From NCBI GenBank assembly GCA_035048485.1, contig CM068583.1, forward strand, positions 42,825,542-42,889,541: a stretch of DNA of 64,000 nucleotides. Reading direction: 5' to 3'. Of the stretch, positions 21,970 through 34,229 are shown in pieces. Under the pieces are notes generated by a model, which was given only the letters and a program-made list of their open reading frames with translations, was not told the DNA's origin and ran no database searches. Position numbers and translations under genes: made by a program. How positions within the stretch are numbered: the stretch's first letter is position 1; each line of letters begins with the position of its first letter. The DNA comes from Pteria penguin. Its lineage: Eukaryota; Mollusca; Bivalvia; Pterioida; Pteriidae.

Positions 21970-24900
21970 TTCTGGTGCTAATATTAGTCACAACTCTACG
22001 CACTGTCTCCCGGTGTTAGTGTTAGTCACAACTCTACGCACTGTCTCCCGGTGTTAGTGTTAGTCACAACTCTACGCACTGTCTCCTTGTGTTAGTGTTA
22101 GTCACAACTCTGCGCACTGTCTCCTGGTGTTAGTGCTAGTCACAAGTCTGTGCACTGTCTCCTGGTGTTAGTGCTAGTCACAACTCTACGCACTGTCTCC
22201 TTGTGTTAGTGTTAGTCACAACTCTACGCACTGTCTCCCGGTGTTAGTGTCAGTCACAACTCTACGCACTGTCTCCTTGTGTTAGTGCTAGTCACAAGTC
22301 TGTGCACTGTCTCCTTGTGTTAGTGTTAGTCACAACTCTACGCACTGTCTCCTTGTGTTAGTGCTAGTCACAAGTCTGTGCACTGTCTCCTGGTGTTAGT
22401 GCTAGTCACAACTCTACGCACTGTCTCCTTGTGTTAGTGTTAGTCACAACTCTGCGCACTGTCTCCTGGTGTTAGTGCTAGTCACAAGTCTGTGCACTGT
22501 CTCCCGGTGTTAGTGCCAGTCACAACTCTACGCACTTTCTGATTTGTGTTAGTGTTAGTCACAACTCTGTGCACTGTCTCCTGGTGTTAGTCACAACTCT
22601 AGGCACTGTCTCCTGAAGTTAGTGTTAGTCATAACTCTACGCACTGTCTCCCGGTGTAAGTGTCACAACTCTACGCACTTTCTTCTTTGTGTTAGTGTTA
22701 GGCACAACTCTAGGCAGTCTCCTTGTGTTAGTGTTAGTCACAACCCTACGCACTTTCCTCTTTGTGTTAGTGTTAGTCATAACTCTACGCACTGTCTCCC
22801 GGTGTTAGTGTCAGTCACAACTCTACGCACTTTCTGATTTGTGTTAGTGTTAGTCACAACTCTACGCACTGTCTCCCGGTGTTAGTGTTAGTCACAACCC
22901 TACGCACTTTCCTCTTTGTGTTAGTGTTAGTCATAACTCTACGCACTGTCTCCCGGTGTTAGTGTTAGTCACAACTCTACGCAATGTCTCCCGGTGTTAG
23001 TGTTAGTCACAACTCTACGCAGTCTCCTTGTGTTAGTGTTAGTCATAACTCTCCGCACTTTCTTCTTTGTGTTAGTGTAAGTCACAACTCTGTGCACTGT
23101 CTCCTGGTGTTAGTCACAACTCTAGGCACTGTCTCCTGAAGTTAGTGTCAGTCACAACTCTACGCACTGTCTCCCGGTGTAAGTGTCAGTCACAACTCTA
23201 CGCACTTTCTTCTTTGTGTTAGTGTTAGGCACAACTCTACGCAGTCTCCTTGTGTTAGTGTTAGTCACAACCCTACGCACTTTCCTTTTTGTGTTAGTGT
23301 TAGTCATAACTCGACACACTTTCTGATTTGTGTTAGTGTTAGGCACAACTCTACGCACTGTCTCCTTGTATTAGTGTTATTCATAACTCTACACACCTTC
23401 CTCTGGTGTTAGTGTTAGTTATAACTCTCCGCACTGTCTCTTTGTGTTAATGTTAGTCACAACTCTACTCACTGTTTCTTTGTGTTAGTGTTAGTCATAA
23501 CTCTACGCACTTTCTTCTGGTGTTAATGTTAGTCACAAGTCTCCGTACTGTCTCCTGGTGTTAGTGTTAGTCACAACTCTACGCATTGTCCACTGGTGTT
23601 AGTGTTAGTCACAACTCTACGCACTGTCTTCTGGAGTAAGTGTTAGTCACAACTCTACGCACTGTCCCCTGGTGTTAGTGTTAATCACAACTCTACGCAC
23701 TGTCCCCTGATGTTAGTGTTAGTCACAACTCTCCATACTGTCTCTTGGTGTTAAACACAACTCTACGCACTGTCCACTGGTGTTAGTGTTAGTCACAGCT
23801 CTACGCACTGTCTTCCGGGGTAAGTGTTAGTCACAACTCTACGCACTGTCCCCTGGTGTTAGTGTTAATCACAACTCTACGCACTGTCCCCTGATGTTAG
23901 TGTTAGTCACAACTCTCTATACTGTCTCTTGGTGTTAATGTTAGTCACAACTCAATGTACTGTCTCGAAGTGTTAGTGTTAATCACAACTCTACGAACTT
24001 TCTTCTGGTGTTAATGTTAATCACAACTCTCCGTACTGTCTCCTGGTGTTAGTTTTAGTCACAACTCTCCGTACTGTCTCCTGGTGTTAGTGTTAGTCAC
24101 AACTATACGCACTGTCCCCTGGTGTTAGTGTTAGTCATAACTCTCCGTACTGTCTCTTGGTGTTAATGTTAGTCACAACTCAATGTACTGTCTCCTAGTG
24201 TTAGTGTTAATCACAACTCTACGAACTGTCTCCTGGTGTAAGTGTTAGTCATAACCCTATGTACTGTCTCTAGGTGTTAGTGTTAGTCATAACTCTACGC
24301 ACTTTCCTCTGGAGTTAATGTTAGTCACAACTTTCCGCACTGTTTTCTGGTATTAGTGTTAGTCACAACTCAATGTACTGTCTCCAAATGTTAGTGTTAA
24401 TCACAAATCCACGAACTGTTTCCTGGTGTAAGTGTTAGTCACAACTCTACATACTGTCTCCTGGTGTTAGTGTTAGTCACAACTTTCCGTACTCTCTCCT
24501 GATGTTAGTGTTAGTCATTACCCTAGGCACTGTCTCCTGTTGTTAGTGTTAATCACAACTCTACTGTCTCCTGGTGTTAGTCACAACTCAATGTACTGTC
24601 TCCTGGTGTTAGTCACAACTCTACGCACTGTCCCCAGGTGTCACAACTCTCCGTATTGTCTCTTGGTGTTAATGTTAGTCACAACTCCATGTACTGTCTC
24701 CAAGTGTTAGTGTTAGTCATAGCTCTACGCACTGTCTCTTGTTGTTAGTGTTAGTCATAACTCTACGCACTTTCTTCTGTTGTTAATGTTAGTCACAACT
24801 CTACGTACTGTCTCTTGGTGTTAGTCTTAGTCATAACTCTACGCACTTTCTTCTGTTATTAATGTTAGTCGCAACTCTCCGTACTGTCTCCTGGTGTTAG

Positions 24901-25166
24901 TGTTAGTCACAACTATACGCACTGTCCCCTGGTGTTAGTGTTAGTCACAACTCTACGTACTGTCTCTTGGTTTTTATGTTAGTCACAACTCAATGTACTG
25001 TCTCCAAGTGTTAGTGTTAATCACAACTCTACGCACTGTCTCCTGGTGTAAGTGTCAGTCATAACTCTACGCACTGTCTCTTGGTGTTAATGTTAGTCAC
25101 AACTCAATGTACTGTCTCTAAGTGTTAGCGTTAATCACAACTCTACGCGCCGTCTCCTGGTGTAAG
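21970..25166. repeat. 38-bp minisatellite, about 84 units
   Basis: Units of 'gttagtgttagtcacaact' plus 'ctacgcactgtctcctggt', with many base changes and length variants. Short open frames here are repeat artefacts. Confidence 0.95.
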
Positions 25167-25242
25167 TGTAAATGTATATATGTACAACTTTCAGGTTTGG
25201 TATAATTTGGTATGATACATATAAATAATAAATATCAGAACA

Positions 25243-26019
25243 TATATATGTGTATATTGGTGCACCAAATGCATGCGCATTTCGACAACTTATGTCTCTT
25301 CAGTGATGCTCAATGCAAAATTGAACTAAAAGTAAGAACCAGGACCCACCTAAAGGCAGAGCTATGCATGAGAGAGATACTTTTTAATTTTAGAAAAATT
25401 TACAAACTTCTTATCATTCAGTAATCAATACGGCGAAAGTCGATGAATCGACCTCGAACATTGTATACTTGTATGAGAACTACTTCTTAGCTGCGCAATA
25501 ATATTTTGATGAGTTCATTCATATGTCCCGAAATCAGGACAAATAATGCAAAAAATGAGATAGTGAACTGGAATAAGGTTACCACTTTAGTGTTTTACAC
25601 AATTTGACAGGGTATCCGTGAATACCCTGTCAGGAATATATCCAAGTGTTAGTGTTAATCACAACTCCACGCACTGTCTCCTGATGTAAGTGTTAGTCAT
25701 AACTCTACGTACTGTCTCTAGGTGTTAGTGTTAATCACAACACTACGCACTTTCTTCTGGTGTTAATGTTAGTCACAACTCTCCGTACTGTCTCTTGGTA
25801 TTAGTTTTAGTCACTCCTCAATGAACTGTCACCAGGTGTTAGTGTTAATCACAACTCTACGCACTGTCTGTAAGTGTTAGTCATAACTCTACGTAACGCC
25901 TCGAAGTGAAATTGCATTCCTGACAAGGTATTCACGGATACCCTGTCACAATGTGTAAAACACTAACATGGTAACCCCTAATTATACATGTATAAATTCT
26001 GGTGCACCATACACATATT
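25243..26019. repeat. foldback element with a minisatellite core
   Basis: Arms of 61 bp at 25577-25637 and 25916-25976 are inverted copies. Each holds a small hairpin (gacagggtat / ataccctgtc). They enclose 278 bp of the same 38-bp satellite. Outer inverted pieces around 'ggtgcacc' lie at 25243-25267 and 26002-26019. The left part also contains the dispersed block 'gcgcatttcgacaac' (25275) seen at the window start. Confidence 0.75.
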
Positions 26020-26034
26020 TGAAAAAAGTGAAGC

Positions 26035-26180
26035 GGCATATACAACATTCAGATTTGGTATCACACATATTTTGTTAAGTAGAGCAACATACTTATTTTG
26101 GTTTGATTTGATACATATTGTTAAATAGTGAAGCAATATGTACTATATTCAGTGTTTGGTATGACACAAATTACATTAAT
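26035..26180. repeat. two degenerate copies of about 100 bp
   Basis: 'acattcagatttggtatcac' (26044) and 'tattcagtgtttggtatgac' (26146) share flanks and also match 25187-25225. Confidence 0.5.
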
Positions 26181-26199
26181 ATTGTATGACGTTTGATGT

Positions 26200-26675
26200 C
26201 ACAGTCATGAAACTAATTTGTACAAATTTAATGAGATCTCAGCACAAATATCCAGTAAAAGTTTACAAAATAAATTACAAAGTAATACTTTCATGAAACA
26301 ATTTGTGATTTCAGTTAGGATATGTAATTCTCATTGTTTTCTCTGCACAATGAAAAAGGGAAAACCTTCCACGTGTTATTGTGCTTAGTCAGCTGTTATT
26401 TGTCATTACGTAAAAAAAGAAAGAATAAAGAGAGTAGCTGTGCAATAGGACTGAACCATGCATAACAACGTATCACACAGAACATTCCTAGACCCGGGGA
26501 AACAGTAGTGACATCATGTGCCCGAAATGAGAGAATTCATTTATATAATCACTTTATTTAACTTGGAACACTCAGCACTCTGGGTGATATTACCTTGATT
26601 ACAAGCCACATGAACCTATCTCCAGTACCAAAAGCAATATAAGAATGTATTGTATCGGCTAAATTGCAGCATACA
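26200..26675. other. intergenic, nothing recognised
   Basis: No supported feature. Confidence 0.4.
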
Positions 26676-26677
26676 AG

Positions 26678-26778
26678 TTTATGTGGTAATAACACTCACT
26701 GTACATAGTTATGTGGTAATATCACTCACTGTACATATTTACATGGTAATATCACTCACTGTACATATTTACATGGTA
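26678..26778. repeat. 30-bp minisatellite, 3-4 units
   Basis: 'tggtaatatcactcactgta' repeated every 30 bp. Confidence 0.85.
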
Positions 26779-26888
26779 GTCTTCTTATTGAGTACCATTA
26801 TGTCAAGGGCCAGTATGCATTACCAATCGCCCTCCTCTATTATTTGTCTATGAGTGCCAGATATATTGGTAGATTCGTTGAGTAACAC

Positions 26889-26945
26889 AAGAGGTCCAAG
26901 TGGGCCTAAATCGCTCACCTGAGTACCTTGATGATCAGTCATGCA
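26889..26945. repeat. start of a dispersed mollusc-type repeat
   Basis: 'acaagaggtccaagtgggcc' then 'atcgctcacctgag', the same start as at 46049. Confidence 0.65.
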
Positions 26946-27239
26946 GGAAGGAAGAATTCATTTATTTTTCAGTATATAAATATTGGTCGTCAAAAAGAAT
27001 ATCAGTAAGTATTACTTTTTCGTATCATATCGACTTCAACAAAGTCAATATTTCGAGATTTTCATACAAATGCGAGTTTGATAACTCGATTTCGAAGAGA
27101 AATTGATTTTCGAAAATCTCGATTTGCTATTTTTAAAACAATAACTCGACATAAAATTCTCGTTAGTAGCATGATTTTTGCAACATATCAACAAAATGAT
27201 GTCAATAATTCTTGATTTTCATGGCAATGCGAGTTTATT

Positions 27240-27945
27240 ATGACAATTTATTTTTAAAATTGACATAAGGGAAATCGCATAAATTTATCTTGACTTAAAG
27301 AAAATCAACTAAGTGTTTTATAGATGACAAGTTGCCCAAAAGAACTCGTTTAAGGGCAGTTTACGGCAACTTTTCGACTTCATTACGTCATTAAGTTTTA
27401 TAAATCTCGGCAAGTCAATTTTATTTTTGTCATGATGTCACTTACAACACAACAACACCAGGCACCAAACGTTTCCGTAATTTTCATGGAACTGCGACTT
27501 TATTACATTGATGTATTTTAAAATTGACATGACGGAAATCGCATAAAGTTATTTTGACTTAATGAATATCAACCAACTGTTTTGTAGATGACAAGTTGCC
27601 CAAAGAACTCGTTTAAGGACATTTTATGGCAACTTTTCGGCTTCATTACATCATCAGGTTTTATTAATCTCGGCAAGTCAATCTTAGTTTTGTCATAATA
27701 ACTACTTATAACACAACAACACCATGCACCAAAACGTTTCCGTAATTTTGACCTAAAAAAAATCAGCTAAGTGTTTTATAGATGACAAGTTTCCCCAAAA
27801 AACTCGTTTAAGGACAGTTTACGGCAACTTTTCGACTTCATTACGTCATGAAGTTTTATTAATCTCGGCAAGTCAGTTTTATTTTTGTCATGATACTACT
27901 AACAACACAACAACACCAGGCACCAAAACGTTTACGTAATTATCT
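27240..27945. repeat. three direct copies of a roughly 200-bp sequence
   Basis: The anchor 'gacaagttgccc' or its variant occurs at 27327, 27590 and 27784. Each copy continues with 'actcgtttaagg', 'tctcggcaagtca' and 'acaacaacacca'. Confidence 0.85.
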
Positions 27946-28262
27946 TGTTATAACGACTTAATATCTCGTTATTACGACTTTATATCTCGTTATAACGACT
28001 TATGACGGATGTCATTTTTATAATGATAAGTCGTAATAACGAGATATTAAAAGTAGTAATAACGAGATATTAAGTCGTAATAACGACATCCTGTATATGT
28101 CGTTATAACGGGATAAGATGTCGTTATAATGAGATAATATAACGAGATAATGAATCTTTATAACGACATCCGTCGTATGTCATTATAACGAAATAATAAG
28201 TCGTAATGACGACATCCGTCGTATGTCGTAATAAAGAGATATTAAGTCGTAATAACAATATA
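27945..28262. repeat. palindrome-rich array (cgttataacg / cgtaataacg)
   Basis: Many copies of 'tcgttataacga' and 'tcgtaataacga' in both orientations. The array is interrupted by the LINE at 28276-29685, and one more unit follows at 29677-29692. Confidence 0.8.
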
Positions 28263-28275
28263 TAAATATATAAAG

Positions 28276-29685
28276 GGAGATAATTTCTCCACTCCTTTTT
28301 TCTTTATATTTCAATGACTGCAAGAATGAATTTTTGATTAAGGGAAATGCTCCTATAGAACTCCAAGAGTTATCCTTCTTTTTATTAATGTATGCCGATG
28401 TTATGGTTATGTTAGCCCAGTCGGCTTCTGATTTACAACTTAAGTTGGATTCATTGCAAAATTATACAGAAAAATGGGCTTTAAGTGTTAATGTTGGAAA
28501 AACAAAAAAATTGGTTTTCAGGAACGGCGGTATTTTACGACCAGATGACCTTGGTATTACATGAATGAAAAAATTGAAATAGTAGATAGATTTTGTTATC
28601 TTGGTTTCATTTTGAATTTTAATAGTAAATTTAATCTCACCCAAAATTATCTTTACAATGCAGAAAAACACTTTTCTCCCTTAAACGCAAATGCTACAAT
28701 ATGAATTTGAATTTTATTACACTTTTGTCTTTATTTGATACTTATGTTGGAAGTGTTGCTAACTATGCTAGTGAAATTTGGGGAGCTCATTCTGCTCCAG
28801 ATATAGAAAAAGTCCATATAAATTTTTGTAAAAGTACACTTGGAGTCAAAGATCTACTCCAAATGCAGTCATAAATTGTGAATTAGGGAGATTACCTATG
28901 CAATGTGTGAGAAAATTACGTATATTGAAATATTGGCCGAAACTTTTGTCAACAAAAAACTGTATTTTAAAATCATGCTTTGACGTCATGTGTAATGAAT
29001 TGAATGGTAATCACAACTGCAAAAATTGGGTAGCTAATGTGAAAGATATTTTGTGAAATGTTGAATATTGGATTTGTGGTTAAACCAATGTTGGTTAAAG
29101 ACTTGCCAAGCAACGTAATTTTGATCATTATAAACAGACTATTCTTTCTGATGTGAACAGATCCTTAAAGTGTTTTATTTACAAACATCTAATTGATACT
29201 TTTACTTTGCAATCATATTTAACAAAAAGAATTCCTATGCAATACAAAAGTAAATTAAGAATGTCTTCACATTGTTTGCATATTGAGACTGGTAGATATA
29301 AAAGTATTCCTGTAGAAAAACGCTTATGCCCTTTATGCACCTTAGATATTGAGGACGAATTTCATTTTTTCTTGATATGTCCTCGTTACAATCATTTAAG
29401 AATAAAATGTTTGAAAAAGTATTACTATATTAGACCCTCTGTCTTTAAATTAATTCAACTATTGTCAACACAAAATGTCAAAGAACTATGTAACTTGGGT
29501 AAATATATTAATAACTGCTTTGAGATCAGACAAATTTATGTATAACAACACTTTCTCAAACTGACCTTGTATTTATGTATCTTTAATATAATATTATTTT
29601 ATATAATATTCATATCCTGTATATATATCCTGTCAATAAGCTGTATTTGCTTTAGACTAAATAAACAATAAACAAAAGTCGTTAT
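28276..29685 (+). pseudogene. LINE reverse transcriptase remnant, second copy (5' truncated)
   Basis: Same family as the split copy. It begins inside the QG block (GEIISPLLFSLYFND), then MYADVMVMLAQS, where the second catalytic Asp is Val, then KTKKLVFRNGG, CYLGFIL and DTYVGSVANYASEIWG. The C-terminal part (29153-29545) has LCPLC...EDEFHFFLICPRY, a CxxC...H...C zinc-like motif usual for this type. Stops and frame breaks make it inactive. It ends with 'aataaacaataaacaaaa'. Confidence 0.88.
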
Positions 29686-29871
29686 AACGACATAATTATT
29701 TTTGTTTTATGTGGCACGTATAGACTTCCGTAAGAACTCCTTTACTCCAGGCAAAAACAGTGAATTTATATATAAATATTCCATTATAACTTGGCCAGTT
29801 TTGATCATAAATGGAAAAAAGTCGATACCACAATACAGCTCATACAGTAGCCTTTAATTTTAATGTATGCC

Positions 29872-30420
29872 ATTTGCCAATCTGATTAAAACCTTATCTT
29901 TATTCCGCTTCTTTATTTGTCCTATTGTGAATATAGATCTGGCAAAACCCCATCTTCGCAAGCCAAGGCTCTGTTTCGTTCTACTGCAGTAGAACGAAAC
30001 GGAGCCTTGGCTTGCGAAGATGGCAAAACCCCGTAATGGGTCATGTTCTGGTGAACTCTGATTTTCAGCCAATCAGTGGATCGGCTACAAATTCCTAGGA
30101 ATGAAGTTAACATATCCAGTTTGCGTGTCCTACAATATACAAGGTAGTTTTTGAGCAGTGTTTGTTACATATTGCTTCACTTGCACGTGCCTAGCCGAGT
30201 CAATGATTGGTTATGATATGAATATAGTCATAATAAATATGATAATTGACCAAACAAATTATCTATATTACATATGACAGAAATAACGGTTTCTGTGAAT
30301 GAAACGTCATCAGAGTTCATCAGAACAAGGCCGCTTACGGGGTTTCGCCAGATCTTTGTCTGCAATGGGACAAATAGAGAGGCGGAATAAAGATATAATT
30401 TTAACCAGATTGGCCATTTG
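29872..30420. repeat. inverted duplication, arms about 110-150 bp
   Basis: 29877-30062 (less a 70-bp insert) and the reverse complement of 30308-30418 match: 'ttatctttattccgc', 'atttgtcc', 'agatctggc', 'aaccccgtaa' and 'gaactctga' occur in the same order. Confidence 0.8.
29952..30021. mobile_element. 70-bp near-perfect palindrome with 11-bp flanking duplication
   Basis: The insert reads the same on both strands except for one base pair, centred on ctgcag. ggcaaaacccc occurs on both sides (29941-29951 and 30022-30032). The inverted paralogue near 30330-30352 has this site without the insert. It may be a tiny foldback element or an insertion made by strand-switching. Confidence 0.75.
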
Positions 30421-30604
30421 CAGAACATGAATATTAATAAAACAGAAATAAAAGGCAAAATCGTACAGAATACACATTTTCAGTGTCAAAACTGTAATTT
30501 TCTATTAGCAGACATACGTTTCTAATTTAGCAAAATGTTAAATAGAATAAACCCCTCTGGTAAAAAAAAAAACAAATCTACACAATGTCCAGTACATGTA
30601 TTCA

Positions 30605-30801
30605 CAAAGAGACTTAAGTCTAAGTGTAAGACTTGAGACCTATAATAGATTGTGTCCTATTTCTAAGAATGAGTTTAAAGTTTACCTATGAATAGTATGC
30701 CTGATATACTATTTACAGAGAAACTGTTGATTTATTCTTAGAATTAAGACACATGCTATTATAGGTCTCAAGTCTTACACTTAGACTTAAGTCTCTTTGT
30801 A
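30605..30801. repeat. inverted repeat with about 66-bp arms (MITE-like)
   Basis: 30605-30671 and 30736-30801 are inverted copies, nearly perfect over the outer 45 bp (acaaagagacttaagtctaa and its complement). The loop is about 64 bp. Confidence 0.85.
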
Positions 30802-31139
30802 AATAAGACGTCAGGTCATTTGCATATTTACTTTGATATATCAGCTAATATCATTTGTGCACAGTGTCCTATTATACACATTCATTCAGTCCAAGATTTC
30901 GTCAGTATTTTCATCATTGTCCTCTCCTTCATCATCCTCATTCCCCTTATCATTGTCTCCTCCAAAATGTCACCGATTGTCTAGGAAAACTCGATCATTC
31001 CAACCAAGAAATGTTACAAATCTGTCTCATGTGTAGACGAAGAGTTACACTAAAACACTGAAAGAACAAGCAAGGACAAAAGGACGACCAAGGGCAAAAA
31101 AACTAGCAAGGTGACATGAGGGAGTAGTATATAAATCCA

Positions 31140-31640
31140 GTGCCGGTGTTATATAGTAGTTTTCCCCCTAGCCATTTTTCCCCTCGGAAAAATGGCTATA
31201 TAGTAGTTTTCCCCCCGGAAAAATGGCTATATAGTAGTTTTTCCCCTCGGAAAAATGGCTATATAGTAGTTTTCCCCCCGGAAAATGGCTATATAGTAGT
31301 TTTTCTCCCGGGGGAAATTTGGCTATATAGCCATTTTTCCCCTCGGGGAAAAACTACTATATAGTGGATTTTCCCCCAGAGTGAAATTCCGGATTTTCCT
31401 TTCACACATAAGTAAATCCAGCTTGTTACCTTGTTAACAATAAATAGATTTCTGTTTAAAATAGAGATATTTCAACTTTTGATTCGGAGATATATCCAAT
31501 TAATTTAGAGATATATCATTTTCTTAAGTAGAATTATCTTCAGTTTTAATCTCTTTTCCAAATACAAATGCATAAATTTAGAATAGACATTTATCTACTA
31601 GAATTTCATTCGAGATATCTTTATTTAATCAGAGAAATCT
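31140..31640 (+). repeat. dispersed element, copy 1 (tatagtagttttccccc type)
   Basis: Several units of 'ggctatatagtagttttccc' precede a shared body (ttccggattttcc, cacacataagtaaatccagc, tctcttttccaaatac) that recurs at 62700-63320 in the same orientation. Confidence 0.82.
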
Positions 31641-31676
31641 CTATATATACAAATGGAAAAAAGAAAAACAAGTTCG

Positions 31677-32265
31677 TTTTTATGCCCCCAGAATGAAATT
31701 CGGGGGCATCTAGTTTTTGACCTGTCTGTGACTCTTACCCTGTGGTAAAAACCTTGACTATATCGTTTGTACCAAGAGGTACAAGGCTTTGAAACTCCAC
31801 ATATAGTTTTCTTGTGATGAGACCTTTTATTTGGGACCATGATTTTTTAACTAGTGACTTTGACCTTGGTGCTCTACGTTTTGAAAAACTTAACTTTGGC
31901 TGTATCTTTTGTATTAAAAGGAGAAGGGGTTTTGAACTTCATATATAGATTACTTGTGATAAGATCTTTAATTTGGGACCATGACTTTGACCTAATGACC
32001 TCGACCTTGAAGTGTGACCTACTTTTCAAAAACTTTAACCTTGACTATATCTTCTACACAAAAGGGTGTAAAGCTTTGAAACTTATATAATTAGCATATA
32101 GATACTTATCTTAGATATTAAGATGAAACCTTTCATACTTTGCGTAAGGGACAAGGAAATCACATTCTTGTGTTCATGATTTATAACATCTGCGACTAGA
32201 CAAGCCTTGTCGTAGATTGCAAATCGTGGACACCTAGGTGGAATTCCCTTTTGTTATTTCCATGT
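31677..32265. repeat. dispersed mollusc-type repeat ('tatgcccccagaatg' start)
   Basis: Starts 'tatgcccccagaatgaaatt' plus 'cgggggcatctagttttt' and has internally repeated text 'tttgggaccatga' and 'gaccttg'. It ends near 'caaatcgtggac...aattccct'. The start is known to me from bivalve repeats. Confidence 0.65.
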
Positions 32266-32296
32266 TCATCATGTACTCTGTACATGATGAGTGATA

Positions 32297-32322
32297 TTGT
32301 GATATATATATATATATATATA
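32297..32322. repeat. (AT)n microsatellite
   Basis: Simple AT run. Confidence 0.9.
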
Positions 32323-32483
32323 ATGCATCAGTCTTAATTTATTTAGGGACTGAATATTCAAGGAATTCTTGCACGTTCAATTCTTATATTTATCATTGGA
32401 CCATTTTGATTAATAAATTCCTATGTTACTTATGATGTATTATGAAAAGTTGCCTGGGATCGAATCTTGAGTCAAAGACTGAC

Positions 32484-32654
32484 GAGGGTCAGGCGTGGTG
32501 TAGTGGTTAAGCGCTTGGCTTGCGGCGCCGACGATCCGGGTTCAATTCCCGGGTTGCGCCACTATGTTTAAGAGGTTGGTAACCTCCTGCTTCCATGTCG
32601 CGATATAAATGAAATATTGTTGAAAGCGACGTAAAACACCAATCAACCAAACAA
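32484..32654 (+). mobile_element. tRNA-derived SINE, family B
   Basis: Head with an A box (tggtgtagtgg) and a B box (ggttcaattcc). The body is different from family A, but the 3' tail (gacgtaaaacaccaatcaa) is like that of family A. Near-perfect flanking repeats tcaaagactgac (32472) and tcaaagcctgac (32655) look like the target duplication. Confidence 0.85.
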
Positions 32655-32787
32655 TCAAAGCCTGACATCATGATTGACATCTATGCGCAAGTAATCGACA
32701 ATTTTTACAATGAAATAATAGAAGGAAATAGCATACTATGGTAAATATATAAAAAGACTTGTAAATAAATAAATGAAACAAATAATA

Positions 32788-32812
32788 AATACACACACAC
32801 ACACACACATAC
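32788..32812. repeat. (AC)n microsatellite
   Basis: Short AC run. Confidence 0.9.
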
Positions 32813-33021
32813 CGGTTTACACATGAATCCCACTACATACGAATTTATCCCTGAATCCCACTACACTATGATATCAGCAGTTAGAGTGAAACTGATTGCA
32901 TATTACCGATATTATGATGGTTGTAAATATATCGATGTATTTAAAATTCTCAAAAAGAGAATCGTTTTTTGTTATGACATAAGACCAGCATTAGACTACA
33001 TTACATACACACGCCAGCATC

Positions 33022-33158
33022 TCACTACGTCACAAACACACCATCATACCACTACGTCACAAACACACCATCATCTCACTACGTCACAAACACACCATCA
33101 TTTCACTACGTCACAAACACACCATCATTTCACTACGTCACAAACACGCCATCATTTT
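33022..33158. repeat. 27-bp minisatellite, 5 units
   Basis: 'actacgtcacaaacacacca' plus 'tcatttc'. The frame through it stays open because 27 is divisible by 3. Confidence 0.9.
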
Positions 33159-33159
33159 G

Positions 33160-34225
33160 TACAACTAACAGACATTAGAATCACACGAACCAATGTATTA
33201 AAACATCTCAGATACAAAAGCATCTGTCTACATTTCGAATAAGCTTCATAATGTCAACTGAAAGCACAGATGCACAGTATTTAAATGTGAGTTTGGGTTT
33301 TTACTATTTTATCGAAAAACAAAATGATTGGGAACAAGTTTTTTTTTTCAACGTATGATACGCTATCTCGGGCAATACAATGCATATAAATAGAAGCAAT
33401 ATACCGATGACAAATATAGCTAACACGTGTTACGATTGCCTATATTATTAAACAGTGAATAACTTCATATTCAACAAATGAGAGCAAGTAGTGCTAGCAT
33501 TTTCAGTAGAATACCCACAAGCACAAGCACTGGTGACGCAACTAAATTAACTCTATTTAAATGTGATTAATAATTCCATCTCAGACTGTGGAACACCACA
33601 GCTCTTTTTAAAGGCATTCAGAATATATTATCCGTTTGTTTTCATGCAACCAAATACGGTCTTACCAAATATGTAATGAAATGGTAGAACACAAAAAATA
33701 TGAACACCATATCAAGCATATAAACCTTTATAAACCTAAAACAAATAAATGTATCGAAACTTATTAAACAAGGCCTGCTGCCTAATTGTGACACAGTCAT
33801 GGATATGACCCTTGTGACAGCTCTGAGCTATCTGAACGCCATAATCAGTTTATCGTTACACCATCATTCAAACAACCCGACTTACAAATCTACTACATTT
33901 TCTATATTTGAAGTACTAGATAACCACCAGTCTGTTTTGTCATCATTTTTTTTCACAGTTGACACAGATTCTTTATTACTCAAAAACCTTTACAAAGATA
34001 CATTGCTGGATCATCATGTTGTTCTACTAAATCACTTCCTATTTTGCTGACTAGGATTTTGACAACTATGAAGGAGGGTCTTCAGTCATACTGTAACACG
34101 GCGTATTCCAGAAGTTGTGTGAATCAGTCGTGAATTAAAAAGAACTGCTCACAAGTTTCCAATCATCTCATTTAAATCGTGTCCACTCTATGCGATCTAA
34201 TGAGTTTTCAACTTTTTACACTACC
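33160..34225. other. intergenic, nothing recognised
   Basis: AT-rich, no convincing exon. Confidence 0.4.
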
Positions 34226-34229
34226 ATAC

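Noticed and set aside
22622..23358. Short frames of about 70 codons in the 38-bp array
   Set aside because: They are repeat artefacts with no homology.
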